Source: Centrapalus pauciflorus (lineage: Eukaryota > Streptophyta > Magnoliopsida > Asterales > Asteraceae). From it: a DNA stretch of 64,000 nucleotides. Location of the stretch: NCBI GenBank assembly GCA_020465985.1, contig JAANYP010006656.1, forward strand, positions 124,001 through 188,000. The letters are read 5' to 3'. The notes under the pieces were generated by a model. That model made no database searches. It had not been told where the DNA came from and worked only from the letters and a program-made list of their open reading frames with translations. This document shows, piece by piece, positions 22,970 to 34,567 of this stretch (the first letter of the stretch is position 1; each line of letters opens with the position of its first letter). The position numbers and the translations under genes were made by a program.

Positions 22970-23041
<72 letters not shown>
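22970..23041. repeat. (TA)n microsatellite, right of the bracketed element
   Basis: A TA run of about 70 bp matching the one on the left side of the bracketed element. Confidence 0.95.
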
Positions 23042-23044
<3 letters not shown>

Positions 23045-23453
23045 ATCGGTTTTTTAAGCGGGTCTCTTAAACGGTTAATCGGGCAGGGTAATCGGTTATT
23101 TACCTAATACCGGCCCCGGCACCATCCCCTTTAAAATTCTAGCGGTTTTCCCCGAAACCGTCCCCGTCCCCGAACCCGGCCGGTTTACGTCGGTTTTCCC
23201 TGTCGGTTTCGGTTTTTTTTTGTCATCCCTACTTTTATATATACAAGCTTCATTGGGTTCATTGCATTCATAAACTTTAATATACACAAGATTTATTAGA
23301 TTGATCAGATTCAAACTATTTAAAAAGTTATATGTACGTGATATGCAAAGGTTTTAATTGATCCTGATTTGTTAAATTTTTGTTGGTGCTCATGATGCGT
23401 ATAATTAAATGATGCTTAAATGATCATCATTCTATATGTGTGTGTGTGTATGT

Positions 23454-24285
23454 TGATGATGTGGGTCATGGTGAGAAAATTGGGTTGGACCCAAAAGCCC
23501 TTTTTAATATTTTGGGGCTATGGACTTTATGTAAAGGGGTAGCAGATACTTTTTTGGCTCTCCTCAAGCAACCCTAGGAGACTTGGACTCCTCGGCTCCA
23601 TATCCACCTTTCCGGCCGACGACCGCCGCCGCCGTCCTTTCGCCGGCAAACATCAGCCACCGCTCCTCTGGACTTCTATCTCCCTCTGGTTAGCTCTCTC
23701 TCTCACGGCTCCTTCTCTCCCTCTCCCTCTCAACCGACGACGGCGATTGTGGCCCAAACCCTAACGCCGCCATTGTCCCCACCGCGTCGTTGCCTCCATT
23801 ACCCCCTTGCATTCTCTCACTCGCTCGATCTCCCTTCCACTCTGTGGCTAGCCGACAACCAGACCCTAACCCCAGCCGCCGCTGCCACGACTCCGTTAAC
23901 GCCGCTCTCTGTCTCACTCCAGCCCCCACTCGCTCGACTATCGCTGCCCGTTGCTGTCTCTTGGCAGTCATCACCACAAAACCACCACAGCCACTGATCA
24001 GGGTCGTTGCCACCGTCTCTGCATTGTAAGTTTATTTAATTCTAGCTACAGTGACTACATACTACATTCCATTTTGAATGGTTCGATCATAGATGTAATT
24101 TAATGTGATCTGAGTTTTATGTTATTAATTGATAACGTTCTGACTTGATCGTCGGAGGTGGATTACGGGGCTCCGCCCCTGGGTCCGCTTCTAACGAGTT
24201 TCTCCTGTTGTTTCAGCTATGGTCCGAGTCTGGGAACGATAAGGAACGGCTCCAACGTCAAATCCCGCCGGACTACGCTCGAACA
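23454..24285 (+). repeat. 5' LTR
   Basis: 832 bp. Its middle (about 23560-24010) is GC-rich and gene-like. A GTAAGT near 24026 and a TTGTTTCAG ending near 24217 could act as splice signals within the LTR. Short open frames in both strands of the GC-rich part recur unchanged in the 3' LTR and are probably not genes. Confidence 0.93.
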
Positions 24286-25398
24286 TTGGCGCCATCCGTG
24301 GGACCTGCACAGCAGAACGAGGATATATTATTACCTATATCCAACCTTCTCAATACTTGTTGCAACAAATTTTTAGCGTCACATTAGAAGCTAATTTTGC
24401 AATCGCATTGCTTACAACAGGTGATGCATTATACAAACATCATTTTTTATGATAAGTGCACTCTTCAAATTCTTTCAAATGTTGGTGAGAAACTAAATTT
24501 TCTATGTCCACTGTTAAGAGCAACAGTTTTATAATCAATTTGTACTTCTTGCAATGAAAGTGTTATGTTGCTATGTCTTATGTTTAAGGGAATATTATGG
24601 AATTGTCTCAGTTTTGAGTTTGTAGAGTGATGATGGTGGTCATAGTTAAATATTAGTCACGGTGCATCAATTTATTAGGGGTATCCAGGGTAATTAAGTT
24701 AGTAGCATATAACAACGGTTTTTGACACATTATTATTTTCTATTTTATAATATGACATGTGTGATATTTTTCATGCATTGTTATTCTCTAATTTAAATAT
24801 ATATGCCTTATCTCAAGAGGAATTATCTGCTTGACATATTTCATGATATAAGGCTAAACTTCTCAACTAATGGTCTTGATTGGTAACATGTAACGAATAT
24901 TGGTTTTATGGTTCTGCTTGACTGATGGTCTTCCAAAATGATAACAGAGTATCAATATACGCCATGTACTGAAATTATTTTGTTAATTCCATGAGATAAA
25001 AAAAAGTGGGGGCCAACCTTAAAGGTATTGAATAATATATTGCTAAAACACAAAATGCTAGTCCGTCTTCTCCTGACGTTGTTTCACTCCTCAGAACTAA
25101 ACCTCCAGCTCCATAGGCTTTGCTTTCGGTGCAGATCCCTCTCTTTAGGGGCAATCCAAGATCTAGAGCCAGACCTATATGATGCTGATTACATGATGCT
25201 GATTACAGCACTTTGACAGACTCTCTCAACATGCTAAATATGGTTTGATCTTACCTCTGTCTAGTTATTGTAGCTTTTTAAGCACTCATAGTATATGAGA
25301 TCATTGTCATGATGGTTATGACTGACAAAAACAAGAAACTACATTTCTAACCCTTTTGCAGGAGTACGCAGGGTACACGAATTATCATCCCCAAGGAT

Positions 25399-26016
25399 AT
25401 GTATCTAAAGGACAGATTGCTTGCACAAGCAAGTTTATCGCAAGCCTTCATTATTTATAAGGATAGACCAGTTCCCTACAAGGGGCGGTTGCAAGCCTTC
25501 ATTATTTATAAGGATAGACCAGTTCCCTACAAGGGGCGGTTGCAAGCCTTCATTATTTATAAGGATAGACCAGTTCCCTACAAGGGGTGGTTGCATGCCT
25601 TCATTATTTATAAGGATAGACTAGTTCCCTACAAGGGGCAGTTGCAAGCCTTCATTATTTATAAGGATAGACCAGTTCCCTACAAGGGGCGGTTGCAAGC
25701 CTTCATTATTTATAAGGATAGACCAGTTCCCTACAAGGGGCGGTTGCATGCCTTCATTATTTATAAGGATAGACCAGTTCCCTACAAGGGGCGGTTGCAA
25801 GCCTTCATTGTTTATAAGGATAGACCAGTTCCCTACAAGGGGCGGTTGCAAGCCTTCATTATTTATAAGGACAGACCAACCTTTACGGGGTTTGGTCGCA
25901 TGCCTTGTTTAAAAACTTATATGTACGAATTTATGCTTACTGATTCAGTGTTGCATTCTATTACACATTCTTATTACATGAACACAGGGCTTAATATCAA
26001 CATCGGTATTAGGTAA
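25399..26016 (+). other. open reading frame across the 51-bp tandem array
   Basis: A 205-residue frame starts MYLKDRLLAQ and reads through the array as a 17-residue unit (QAFIIYKDRPVPYKGRL). It ends in a unique tail of about 45 residues. Because 51 is a multiple of three, any frame without a stop in one unit stays open through the array, and parts of the other frames and of the minus strand are also open. Openness alone is therefore not evidence of coding. No known protein family is recognised. Confidence 0.3.
25441..25899 (+). repeat. minisatellite of 51-bp units inside the LTR element
   Basis: Eight full 51-bp units (starts at 25441, 25492, 25543, 25594, 25645, 25696, 25747 and 25798) are followed by a diverged ninth. 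Each holds CTTCATTATTTATAAGGATA and TTCCCTACAAGGGG. Units differ by only a few bases, such as CAAGCC or CATGCC at the start. Tandem arrays between the coding region and the 3' LTR are known in plant Tat-lineage retrotransposons. Confidence 0.95.
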
Positions 26017-26085
26017 GGTATGTTTAGCATTAAGTCCAAAGTAATTGGTTTGAATAAAAACCAATCACTGTGAACTTGGGGGACT

Positions 26086-26917
26086 TGATGATGTGGGTCA
26101 TGGTGAGAAAATTGGGTTGGACCCAAAAGCCCTTTTTAATATTTTGGGGCTATGGACTTTATGTAAAGGGGTAGCAGATACTTTTTTGGCTCTCCTCAAG
26201 CAACCCTAGGAGACTTGGACTCCTCGGCTCCATATCCACCTTTCCGGCCGACGACCGCCGCCGCCGTCCTTTCGCCGGCAAACATCAGCCACCGCTCCTC
26301 TGGACTTCTATCTCCCTCTGGTTAGCTCTCTCTCTCACGGCTCCTTCTCTCCCTCTCCCTCTCAACCGACGACGGCGATTGTGGCCCAAACCCTAACGCC
26401 GCCATTGTCCCCACCGCGTCGTTGCCTCCATTACCCCCTTGCATTCTCTCACTCGCTCGATCTCCCTTCCACTCTGTGGCTAGCCGACAACCAGACCCTA
26501 ACCCCAGCCGCCGCTGCCACGACTCCGTTAACGCCGCTCTCTGTCTCACTCCAGCCCCCACTCGCTCGACTATCGCTGCCCGTTGCTGTCTCTTGGCAGT
26601 CATCACCACAAAACCACCACAGCCACTGATCAGGGTCGTTGCCACCGTCTCTGCATTGTAAGTTTATTTAATTCTAGCTACAGTGACTACATACTACATT
26701 CCATTTTGAATGGTTCGATCATAGATGTAATTTAATGTGATCTGAGTTTTATGTTATTAATTGATAACGTTCTGACTTGATCGTCGGAGGTGGATTCCGG
26801 GGCTCCGCCCCTGGGTCCGCTTCTAACGAGTTTCTCCTGTTGTTTCAGCTATGGTCCGAGTCTGGGAACGATAAGGAACGGCTCCAACGTCAAATCCCGC
26901 CGGACTACGCTCGAACA
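26086..26917 (+). repeat. 3' LTR
   Basis: 832 bp, the same length as the 5' LTR and different at one visible base. It is followed by the target duplication TATGT at 26918-26922. Confidence 0.93.
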
Positions 26918-27062
26918 TATGTGTAAAAAAAGATCATTTGAGAAGCTAAATATTTCTGGATAAGTAATGAATCATACATTTTAAAGTTTAATTAATAGAA
27001 TGTTAAAATTGTAAATTTTCACATTGTAATATAAGTTAGTTAGAATATTATAATGATCATTA

Positions 27063-27381
27063 GAGTGGTGGGTATAGTATACCACCGTTTTTGACACCTC
27101 TGAGTCATATCAAATTTTCATTATCCACAATTTCAATTCTAAAATTTTGGAAATACTTATCATTATCAATTTTGTATCACAATACTCATTTACCCATCAA
27201 TTTTTTTTAGAGAGAGAGGGGGGTTTAGAGAGAGAAAGAGAGAAGAGAGGAATAGAGATAAGGGGGATGCATAGCCGAGCGAAGATGGATTTAGCGTGCC
27301 GCCGGATGGGGGGCGGTGCTCCCGCCTGCAAAAGCTGACGTGAAGATGCCGCTAGATGAGCGGCTTTAGTACCGCACAACC
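27063..27381. repeat. possible Harbinger-type MITE
   Basis: TTA flanks both sides (27060-27062 and 27382-27384). The left end GAGTGGTGGG resembles the end of the element at 660 (GAGCGATGGG). The right end matches the left only loosely, and a purine-rich tract (about 27206-27250) and a GC-rich block lie inside. The call is tentative. Confidence 0.35.
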
Positions 27382-27384
27382 TTA

Positions 27385-28264
27385 GTAAGAAAATAATAAG
27401 GATAAAATGGGTATTAAAAACAAAATTGGTTTCTCTCCAGTTTATTCATACTCTCAAAGTTTTTATTATAAGAATTTTTAAAATGTGATGCATAAAGTAT
27501 AAATGACAATGACATTTATTAATATCAAATGACCACTCATTACTGTTACACTATTATTTATTAAATGTATTAATTCACATCCATTATATTTTATTTCTTT
27601 TAGTTATGAAATTATCATGTGATATATATAATTACTTTAGTCATATATAATAGTCTTAGAAAATATTCTTCAACACCTTCGTATATGTATGTTACTTTAA
27701 TTAATACAGTAGTATTAGAAAATATTCACCGATATTTTTTAAATAACATTATTTTTTAATTGTATTTAATTTGTCTAAATTTTTATGTTTATTTATATCT
27801 TTATATTTTGTAGAGTTAATTGCATAGATAGTTCTTAATTCCTTAAATTAACTACCAATTGTAAGTTTCGTCGTTTTTTTAAGAAGTTGAATTGTCAGTA
27901 CTTTATCTACCAAAATATTGTAAAAAAAATTCATTTCTGATATTTTTCTTTAAAGTTCCCATAAGTTTGAATAATATGAATTTTTTTTTGCAATTATGCT
28001 TATAGGACCATTTTTGCGAACTTGTATATCTATTATTATTGTTCTTGTCGTTGTTGTTCTTATAATAATAATAATAATTATTATTATTATTATTTTCACT
28101 ATCATTATTCATCTTCTTATTTTATTCTTATTATTATTATTTATTATTATTTTTATTATAAATATTATTATTATTAATATTAAAAATTTTATATATCATT
28201 TTATTTGTTTATTAAAATCTCCTATATTTTAAAATATTCTTTTAGTTTAAATTACAAAAAGTTG

Positions 28265-28329
<65 letters not shown>

Positions 28330-29891
28330 AGTTTTTTTTGTGTGTAAACATGAGAGTGAGGTTGAAATTTTGGAAAGTGACAAGTTAAGCATGTGTTGAC
28401 TTGGAACGGTCAACATTGTTGCTGCTGTTGTCATTTGTCAAAATAGGCTTATAGTACTTCATACTCATCACCTCGAAGCATCATATATCGTGCTCCTATT
28501 CGTCTGTTCACACCATCGGCAAAATCAATACAATTCATTAAATAATAATACAATGATGCACCTTTTTTCAATGTGTTGACCCAAATACTTATATTTAATT
28601 CAAATAAAACAAATTAATATGTAGATTTTTTTTTACCTTTTTAGTAACTTTTTATTATTTTAAAATCTTATTACGGTTGTGGTTGTTTGTGTATTTCTTA
28701 ATGTAATAATTAAAAATAAATTTAAAGGTAAAATGACTTTTTAACGATTTCATTAAAAAAATAAACAAACATGAACTAAGTATGATTAATTCTATCTCTA
28801 TCCTCCACCAAAAAAATAAATATCAGGTTTTCTATTTATCTTTAGCCGACTTTAAATATGTATTAATGTTTAGCATTGGGGTGTTTGTTTTGTCATTTGA
28901 GGTTGAATAAACGAGAGTTCTAACACTATTCTTTCACAAAAACATTTGATGGTGTGTTTGTGATTTTCTGCTTTGATGCTTATTTAGGTTTAGTTTCTTA
29001 CCAAAGTTTAAACCTAGAAACAATTTTTATTGGAGAATGACAACAAAAAATGTAACATTGATGATCGATGCAAAATAAAAGATGGCATTTGGGTCTTTAC
29101 ATGGTGATACGAGGCAAATTGTAATACTTTCAGTGTTATTTTACATTGCATTATGGTGGTTTTATATTCAATTTACGTGAAAATTGATATTGATTTGCTT
29201 ACTATCTTATTTCGCAGGCTTGAAGTCGTCATATTGTCAAAACGATGAAAAATGAAATGAAATTTTTGAGTAAATGAAATTAGTCGATTTTTCCATAATA
29301 CTATCGAAAAATTGCATCAGTCAACAAAAGTCTTGACCACGATTTGGGTTTTTATTTATCATGACCCAAACTCGTGACCATCAGTTTTTAGACATATTAA
29401 AAGTATCACTAGTTTATGTTAATTTAGAGCACGTAGCTTTTTTTTTATACTTACCGTAAGGTGCAATTAGTATATGTATGCAAGGGTTTGATCGTAAGAA
29501 AAAAATATAAACACTATAAATATACGAATTAAAGATAAAAGTTTAAATAAATGATTCATACATTTTTATAAATAGAAAAGTAATACTTATGATAATTACT
29601 ATATTGTTTTTGTTTTTTCAACTAAATAAACATGTATATATTTAGTTTTGGGTTTACGTATATTATATAAATAATTTTTATTAAAAAAATCTAAGTATTA
29701 TATGGATTAGAAACTAATTTTGAGTAATTAAAAAGGTTAATATTCTTTATTTTCACGGTCAAGCAATTAAACTTTTATTTTTATTGTTTAAGACATATTT
29801 GACCGGTTACTAAACAAATACCATTAGTTTTTTTTTACGAAATTAATGTTGAAAAACCCACTATATTTTCATATATTAGCGATTGAGTCTC
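27385..29891. other. very AT-rich intergenic sequence
   Basis: No gene recognised. It contains long ATT/TTA-rich stretches (28030-28200) and a (TA)n microsatellite at 28270-28327. Frames here are low-complexity and not credible as genes. Confidence 0.45.
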
Positions 29892-29894
29892 TAA

Positions 29895-30154
29895 GGGTGT
29901 GTTTGTTTGCAATTTAGAGACTCTGAAAATGGTCTGAAGTTTGAATTTCAAATCTTAACCTAATTTGTATTGTTTGTTTAAGTTCAAACTTAAGAGATTT
30001 TATTCTTTGAATAATCCTTTTAATTTTAAGAGGAAAAGAGCAATCTGGATTGAAATTAAGAGTCTCTTAATTTCAGAGCTTAAGGCATCCTCTTAATTTC
30101 AGACGTGATTTTCAGATATCAGACATTTAATATTTTTAAAAAACAAACAACACC
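29895..30154. mobile_element. Tourist-like MITE (PIF/Harbinger type)
   Basis: The left end is GGGTGTGTTTGTTTG and the right end, reverse-complemented, is GGTGTTGTTTGTTTT. TAA duplications flank it (29892-29894 and 30155-30157). Subterminal CTCTTAATTTCAGA-type motifs repeat inside. 260 bp, non-coding. Confidence 0.7.
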
Positions 30155-30373
30155 TAAAACTTTTGTTTTATCAGTTGTGTTATAATGGCTAATTTGGTAG
30201 CTAATTAAAGATAAATATTTCTGAACAAGACAAACACAGTTTAGGATTTAAATAATAGAAAAAAAAATTAAAAACCTAACTAAGAAAAATAAGAAAAGTT
30301 GGTTGAAATTTTTCAATATTAAACCATATTAAAATTGTTAAGGTCTTTGCATCCTTATTATAGTTTTTTAAAA

Positions 30374-30993
30374 GGGATAATTACAAAAATACCCACAATT
30401 GTAACCAACATTTCAAGTTTTAACCAAAAATAATCCACCTAACCAAAATATCAACCATTTATGTTACTATGTTTACATGACATCCATCATTTTCGTGATT
30501 TGTATTTTTTTAATAATATTATAATGCATTACGTTACAAAAGGTGAAAAATAACGTAAATTACACTACCTTTACGTTACCAAATCTTTTTATATTCATTT
30601 CCAAGAAATTTGCAATGATTATTCTTTTTAAAATTTAACTAAGAGTAAAATACATAAATGATCTTTGTGCTATATATAAAATTTTGATTCTCATTCCTAG
30701 GATTAGCACAAGGACCATTTATGTAATTTACTTTAGTTAAATTTAAAAAAAAAAGTAATTATTGTAAATTTTTTGAAAAGAAGCAGAAAAAGATTTGGTA
30801 ACGTAAATGTAATGCGGTTACTCTTCACCTTTTGTAATGTGATACATTAAAATATTATTAAAAGATACAAATGAAGAAAATGAAGGACATCTTGTAAATG
30901 TGGTAACATAAACGGTGAACATATTGGTTAGATGATTATTTTATTTTATTTTTTTGGGTAAAACTTACTTTTGGATATTTTTGTAATGATTCC
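30374..30993. mobile_element. 620-bp foldback element (Mutator-like long TIR)
   Basis: Almost the whole length is an imperfect palindrome. The left arm starts GGGATAATTACAAAAATACC and the right arm, reverse-complemented, starts GGAATCATTACAAAAATATC. Inner blocks pair too, including GGTAACGTAA against TTACGTTACC and AAATGATC against GACCATTT near the centre. Flanks TTTTTAAAA and TATATAAAA agree at 7 of 9 positions, a possible decayed 9-bp duplication. The same family occurs at 36296-37646. It ends about 300 bp before the MYB start codon. Confidence 0.75.
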
Positions 30994-31032
30994 TATATAA
31001 AAACGTGTATTTTTATATAAATATATTTATAC

Positions 31033-31077
31033 GGAGAGGGAGAGGGAGAGGGAGAGGGAGAGAGAGAGAGAGAGAGA
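31033..31077. repeat. GA-rich microsatellite
   Basis: (GAGAGG)n passing into (GA)n, directly upstream of the MYB promoter. Confidence 0.9.
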
Positions 31078-31083
31078 AGTCGT

Positions 31084-31204
31084 AGTCAACCTGGCTGGCT
31101 TAATTGTTGGCTGCGGCTGGGCCCTGGTTCAAATGACTCCACTTTGGTTCCTTCATTCATTCGTCTTTTTCCTTACCATCGACACCCCCTTCCCCTTATA
31201 TAAA
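31084..31204 (+). promoter_or_regulatory. MYB gene promoter: W-box core and TATA box
   Basis: AGTCAA (31084-31089) is the complement of the W-box core TTGACT bound by WRKY factors. A consensus TATATAAA lies at 31197-31204, about 95 bp before the ATG. The TATA box is convincing; a single W-box match could be chance. Confidence 0.6.
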
Positions 31205-31299
31205 CACCCTTTCAATTCTTTCCCACTTAATTTCATCTCAACAATTTCATTCATAATTATTTTCAAATATATCTATCAAGAAATCATCATTAATTAAAA

Positions 31300-32308
31300 A
31301 TGGTGAGAGCTCCATGCTGTGAAAAGATGGGATTGAAAAAAGGCCCCTGGACTCACCAAGAAGATCGAATCCTCGTTGATTACATTAACCGCCATGGTCA
31401 TCCCAATTGGCGTGCTCTTCCCAAACTCGCCGGTATATATACTACATTACATAAAATATGATCCATCAAATAAAACGATCTTAATATATATATTTCTACA
31501 ATTAATTCATTAATTAATCGTTTTCCAATTCATTAATTAATTTGTACCTGTAGGTTTACTGAGGTGCGGGAAAAGTTGCAGGTTAAGATGGACTAATTAT
31601 TTACGACCCGATATTAAACGGGGCAACTTTACTATACAAGAAGAAGAAACCATCATTCAACTACATAACGCCATGGGAAATAGGTGTCACTGTCATCCAT
31701 CATTATGTTTCAAATTAATACACACACACACACACACACTTGCATGCATGATGATTAATTAATAGCTTTTTTTACTGATGGATCTTGTGATGTTATACGA
31801 ATTGAATTACAGATGGTCAGCAATTGCTGCAAGATTACCGGGACGAACAGATAATGAGATTAAGAATGTTTGGCACACTCATTTAAAAAAGAGACTAAGC
31901 GCTAACCCTACTGATCCAACTACCTCAAAATCTCAACAAAAAGTCGATGAATCTAAAGAAGATGAAGACGACGGTAGTGTTGGATCAGAGACGAATTCGA
32001 GCAGTCAAACGACTACTTACAATGAAATGGATTCTCCACAACCTTCTTCTTTTACTGAAATCTCTTCAATAACTACCAGTACAAATGATAACTTATGCAT
32101 GGAAGATATGGTTTTGGAGAACTTCCCGGAGATGGATGATGAGTTTTGGTCGGAGGTTTTCTCAGGTGGGAACTCCGACGAGGTTTTGGCGGCTCATGAA
32201 AACATTGGTCAACTTCAAAGTGGATGTGGGTTGGAGTCAAACTTGCATGATGATATGGAATTTTGGTTCAACGTGTTCACAAGAGGAGAGGAATTGCCAC
32301 AGATATAA
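31300..32308 (+). CDS. R2R3-MYB transcription factor, MYB13/14/15-like (subgroup 2)
   Basis: Exons 31300-31432, 31554-31683 and 31813-32308 join to 759 nt and 252 residues with GT-AG introns at the two classic R2R3-MYB positions. R2 runs from KKGPWTHQEDRILV to CGKSCRLRWTNYLRPDIK. R3 runs from RGNFTIQEEETIIQLH to GRTDNEIKNVWHTHLKKRL. The bHLH-contact motif is absent (ETIIQLH instead of a D/E-L-x2-R/K pattern). The acidic C-terminus contains DEFWSEVFS and ends in DDMEFWFNVFTRGEELPQI, as in Arabidopsis MYB13/14/15. Members of that group act in the nucleus in cold, stress and phenylpropanoid control; the exact role here is inferred. The start is the only ATG ahead of R2. Confidence 0.94.
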
Positions 32309-34567
32309 AAAAAAAAATATATTGATCGATGACAAATTGTCTATTCTTTTACATAGCCTAGTCTTTTTCTTTTTACAATTTATTCTAACAATTGTACCCA
32401 AATCAAAAAGATAGATACCATAAATATCAATGCAAAATAACATTTATTAATTAATATATTTTTAACGTGCCGGCCGTTTAATTTAGACCAAAGTTAAATT
32501 ATATATATTTAGTAAAACCTATTGATTTAATTGAAATAAATAGGTGTATCATACTCAAAATATATGGCCTCGATCTTAATTGAATTAATTAAAATTATCT
32601 GTTTATAATATAAATGAACTTTCTTAATGGTTTTAGTAAGATTTCATCAAAAAACCTCAAAAGTTTTATGTAGGCATGCAATAAAGTTAATTAGGAATTA
32701 GTTTCTTTGATAAGCCATCAAATTAAATACACTTAGACACATAATACAATGGTCTCTATAAAATTCCTCTCATTAAGCATAGTTTATTAGTTAACAAATT
32801 AAATACTGGTTTTTCATTGATTGCATGACTGAATTGATGACTTTTATGAAAAATTAATATATCAAGGCTATGTCTATTCTCTTATGACTCAAACTCTCAG
32901 AGAGTCAAAGTACGTCTATGGATAAGGAGGTGTGTAATTAGTAAAAATTAAGAAAATTGAGTTGTACATATAATAATGCCCTTTAAAAATAAGAATTTTA
33001 ATCATCATTAATAACAAAGATAATACTATTAATTTTGTATTTTTTAATAATAAAAATATGTTTGTAATTTATGTTATTATAGATTTTTAGTAAACATATA
33101 TTTATAAATTATCTATACTAACATGTGGGTTAATAACTAGTTTTTAAATAAATAACATATTCCGTATAACGAAAGTAAAGTAAAACATAACGGTCAAAAA
33201 AAGAAAACTCATTGAGCTGTTTTTAGTGGTAAAGGAAGAGGTAACAAAGAGGATATGAGTGGTTAAGTCAAAGTTGGTGTACTACTGGACTTATTAAATG
33301 ACTACAAAATGTTAATTAAAAAAAACAAAAGGACGATAAAGTAAATATAACCGTGACAAAAACAATATTTACTAATAAATGCGAAAAGTTTGTAATTTGA
33401 TTAAATCGTTTTAATATTTAATAGTCATGTTTTCTTATTGGAGTTATTTTTCAGCAATTAATAATAATTATAACTACAGTGACAAATAAATGGGTTGTCA
33501 TATACAGCCGTTTACTAAAGGATCATAAAATATTTACATCTACCATGTACTAACTTTATTAATATTACATCTCTTCTTGAACGTCTTTTGTTTATGACAT
33601 GATACCCATTGATTTAAATATTTTTAGAAAAACAACCTACACGATCACTTATTTATCGTATGCTACCATCTATGTCCAATTGAGATTTGAACCATAACCA
33701 TTAGATTGGACAAAATCATGAGATAATGTGTCTTTTTTGATATTTTAAATAGGTGTTCGATTTCTATTATCCTAAACGGTTAATTAGTTAATATAAATGA
33801 CTTGACATGTATAATATTCTACGGGATGTGCGACATAAAAGAAGGATACATATAAACAACCCTATAAAAGTTTGTGTTATTTTGAGTTGATGCGTTTATG
33901 TCATGTCCATTAAACCAAAACATGTACTGTTCAAGTTTTGGGGTATTTCATACTACTTTCATTTATCCATATTCAAACGAGAAACATTTGAATCATTTCT
34001 AAAATATTCCTTTTTATCCGTGTTCATCTTCAACCATATACTCTAATCTTTGAATCCAAAGTCTTTTTAATTAGTTTATATTTAAACTTCTTTAAGAATA
34101 TTCTTTTTCAAATTTAAAATTCTAATGATGTAATTAAATTATTAAAATCAATAAGAGTTGTTTTAAAGTATTATTATAACATTCATATTTTTAATATTTT
34201 ATCAATTTGATATAAGATTAACTTTTAATGCAAATTATTATACATACAAAAAATATGATGTTATTTTATTAATGTCATCCATGATTCATCTTACGATTTA
34301 ATCTAACGAAAATAAGCGATGTTGAATAAAATCTCCATCTTGACAAAAAAAAAAAAAAAGTCATCTAAAACACCAAATACAAATATTTTTGGAGTACCCT
34401 TTGATAGCAAGAGAAGTTAATAAACACACACAAATACACAATCAAGATTTACGTTGATGAGGCCACACTAGCATTGAGTAGAATCCCGGGGGACCCAAAT
34501 GCAAATTTAAGAAATAGTTCATATTTTAAATATCTTAAGAAAGGAAAATTAATAATTTTATGTTAAA
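32309..34567. other. AT-rich intergenic sequence
   Basis: No gene seen. Around 32880-32985 there is a decayed repeat sharing blocks (ATTAGTAAAAATTAA, TGTACATATAA, AATGCCCTTT) with the MITE at 50388-50547. Near 33120-33143 an AACATGTGGGTTAATAACTAG motif resembles a Helitron 3' end. Confidence 0.45.

Larger units (their letters stand above)
21990..23231. mobile_element. hAT element with TAGGGATG ends, carrying another insert
   Basis: The left end is TAGGGATGGCAA and the right end, reverse-complemented, is TAGGGATGACAA, flanked by the 8-bp duplication CTTTTATA (21982-21989 and 23232-23239). Subterminal regions are rich in CCCCG/CGGGG motifs, as in many plant hAT elements. Near 22233-22342 a unit ending CCAACCAACAATACG is repeated three times. 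The middle holds two (TA)n tracts bracketing a further element. No transposase frame remains. Confidence 0.8.
21290..23427. repeat. outer inverted-repeat element of a nested transposon stack
   Basis: The left arm near 21295-21345 (CTTTAAGCACAATTT, then GATGAGCACCAATCAAAA) is matched in inverted orientation near 23365-23427 (reverse complement ATTTAAGCATCATTT, then CATGAGCACCAACAAAAA). Internal direct repeats at 21417-21460 and 23254-23299 (both with TTTAATATACACAAGAT) belong to the same old repeat. Later insertions at 21480-21982 and 21990-23231 split it. No target duplication was found for the outer element. Confidence 0.5.
23454..26917 (+). mobile_element. young non-autonomous LTR retrotransposon
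   Basis: Two 832-bp direct repeats (23454-24285 and 26086-26917) begin TGATGATGTGG and end CTCGAACA, the TG...CA form of LTRs. A perfect 5-bp target duplication TATGT flanks the element (23449-23453 and 26918-26922). A primer-binding-like TGGCGCCATCCGTGGGA starts at 24287. A purine-rich stretch containing GGGGGA precedes the 3' LTR. The 1.8-kb interior has no gag, protease, reverse transcriptase or integrase, so enzymes must have come from another element. The LTRs differ at one site that I can see (24165 A, 26797 C). Confidence 0.93.

Noticed and set aside
23690..24029. Frames in both strands of the LTR that recur unchanged at 26322-26661
   Set aside because: They are open by GC-rich composition and repeated because the LTRs are nearly identical; no protein family is recognised.
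27996..28232. Ile/Leu-rich 78-residue frame
   Set aside because: It is a translation of an ATT/TTA simple-sequence tract and is not credible as a gene.
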